From Mariprofundaceae bacterium (lineage in GTDB: Bacteria > Pseudomonadota > Zetaproteobacteria > Mariprofundales > Mariprofundaceae): DNA of 5,274 nucleotides. The stretch is from the NCBI GenBank assembly GCA_027018975.1, contig JALUXN010000315.1, positions 1-5,274 of the forward strand. The letters are read 5' to 3'. Both the position numbers and the translations under genes were made by a program. Of the stretch, positions 5,074 through 5,274 are shown piece by piece. Position 1 is the stretch's first letter, and each line of letters opens with the position of its first letter. The notes below the pieces were generated by a model that saw nothing but the letters and a program-made list of their open reading frames with translations, was not told the DNA's origin and ran no database searches.

Positions 5074-5274
5074 ATGTCAACCACTCTTCTTGCCCATGCT
5101 TTTGGTATTCCAACAGGATATGAATATCAACGTACTCACTATAAGAGCGGCGAAATCATTTTTGTCGTTAAAGAACTGAAGTTTCACCGTTTTCCCTCAC
5201 AACACTTCTAAGCAACCATGCGCAATAGGGTGTCGACGGCAATATTTTTTGTGGGTTTGGCTTGTTTCGGGCAA
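5028..5274 (+). mobile_element. Left part of an ISL3-family insertion sequence (remnant, runs off window)
   Basis: The encoded peptide from 5074 is the N terminus of an ISL3-type transposase. The candidate left tip is GGTTCATCCGGAAAATGAG from 5028, in the style of ISL3 ends (GG-x-T...CCGG), 46 bp before the transposase start. The eight bases before it (TAGAAAAT, 5020-5027) are AT-rich, as expected for the 8-bp target duplication of this family. GC content by hand count over 5101-5220 is about 38%, against clearly GC-rich neighbouring genes (73% at 4561-4620), which fits foreign origin. The right end is not in the window, so the tip and duplication are provisional. Confidence 0.5.
5074..5274 (+). 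pseudogene. ISL3-family transposase, N-terminal fragment with in-frame stop
   Basis: From ATG 5074 (AGGTGG at 5064-5069 upstream) the frame reads MSTTLLAHAFGIPTGYEYQR, then THYKSGEIIFVVKE. This closely follows the start of ISL3 transposases (MSTSLLYHAFGI-x-GYxYxxTxYxxGxxIF). In intact members a zinc-ribbon-like CxxC segment follows and the protein is about 400 aa. Here the expected cysteines are replaced (HRFPSQHF) and a TAA at 5209-5211 ends the frame after 45 residues. The same frame then stays open to the edge (ATMRNRVSTAIFFVGLACFG), with a faint resemblance to the next ISL3 block (R-x-V-x-R-x-I/F-R-x-x-P-I-G). This suggests a decayed copy with one nonsense codon and further substitutions. 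The in-frame ATG at 5026 lies at the element tip and is unlikely to be used. The family call is good over the first 34 residues; the reading after the stop is tentative. Confidence 0.68.

Overview
The window looks like a chromosomal segment of a Gram-negative bacterium, probably a proteobacterium. Two adjacent genes encode signal-peptide-bearing, TolB-like beta-propeller proteins. The sigma factor resembles a proteobacterial ECF-type family, and the coding DNA is GC-rich except at the right edge. I cannot fix the genus or class from this sequence alone.

Layout from left to right. Positions 2-478 (+) hold the C-terminal part of an AAA-type ATPase with a DUF4143 / PD-(D/E)XK-like end, cut by the window edge. 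Next comes a two-gene regulatory unit on the + strand: an ECF-like sigma-70 factor (562-1131, possible longer form from GTG at 487) and a small zinc-binding anti-sigma-like protein (1128-1397), joined by an ATGA overlap. This unit converges on, and overlaps by 29 bp at the 3' ends, a two-gene minus-strand operon of exported TolB/PD40-type propeller proteins. The first gene is 3698-2583 and the second is 2574-1369. Their junction is also tightly coupled.

A control region of about 174 bp (3699-3872) separates this operon from a divergent + strand gene (3873-4934, TTG start). That gene encodes an N-terminal MJ0042-type zinc ribbon, a Pro/Ala-rich linker, one transmembrane helix, and a C-terminal domain I do not recognise, predicted to be periplasmic. 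The control region holds a near-perfect 28-bp dyad and, nearer the propeller operon, two overlapping and mutually exclusive hairpins in front of a strong Shine-Dalgarno sequence.

After 4934 the character changes. From about 5028 the DNA is AT-richer and contains the start of an ISL3-family transposase (5074 to the edge), interrupted by an in-frame TAA at 5209-5211. It is probably a decayed insertion sequence.

A working model, which is inference: the sigma/anti-sigma pair senses a cytoplasmic signal through a soluble zinc-site anti-sigma and controls envelope functions, possibly including the neighbouring propeller operon. The zinc-ribbon membrane protein may share the divergent control region. 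The sequence shows the arrangement but does not prove the regulatory link.
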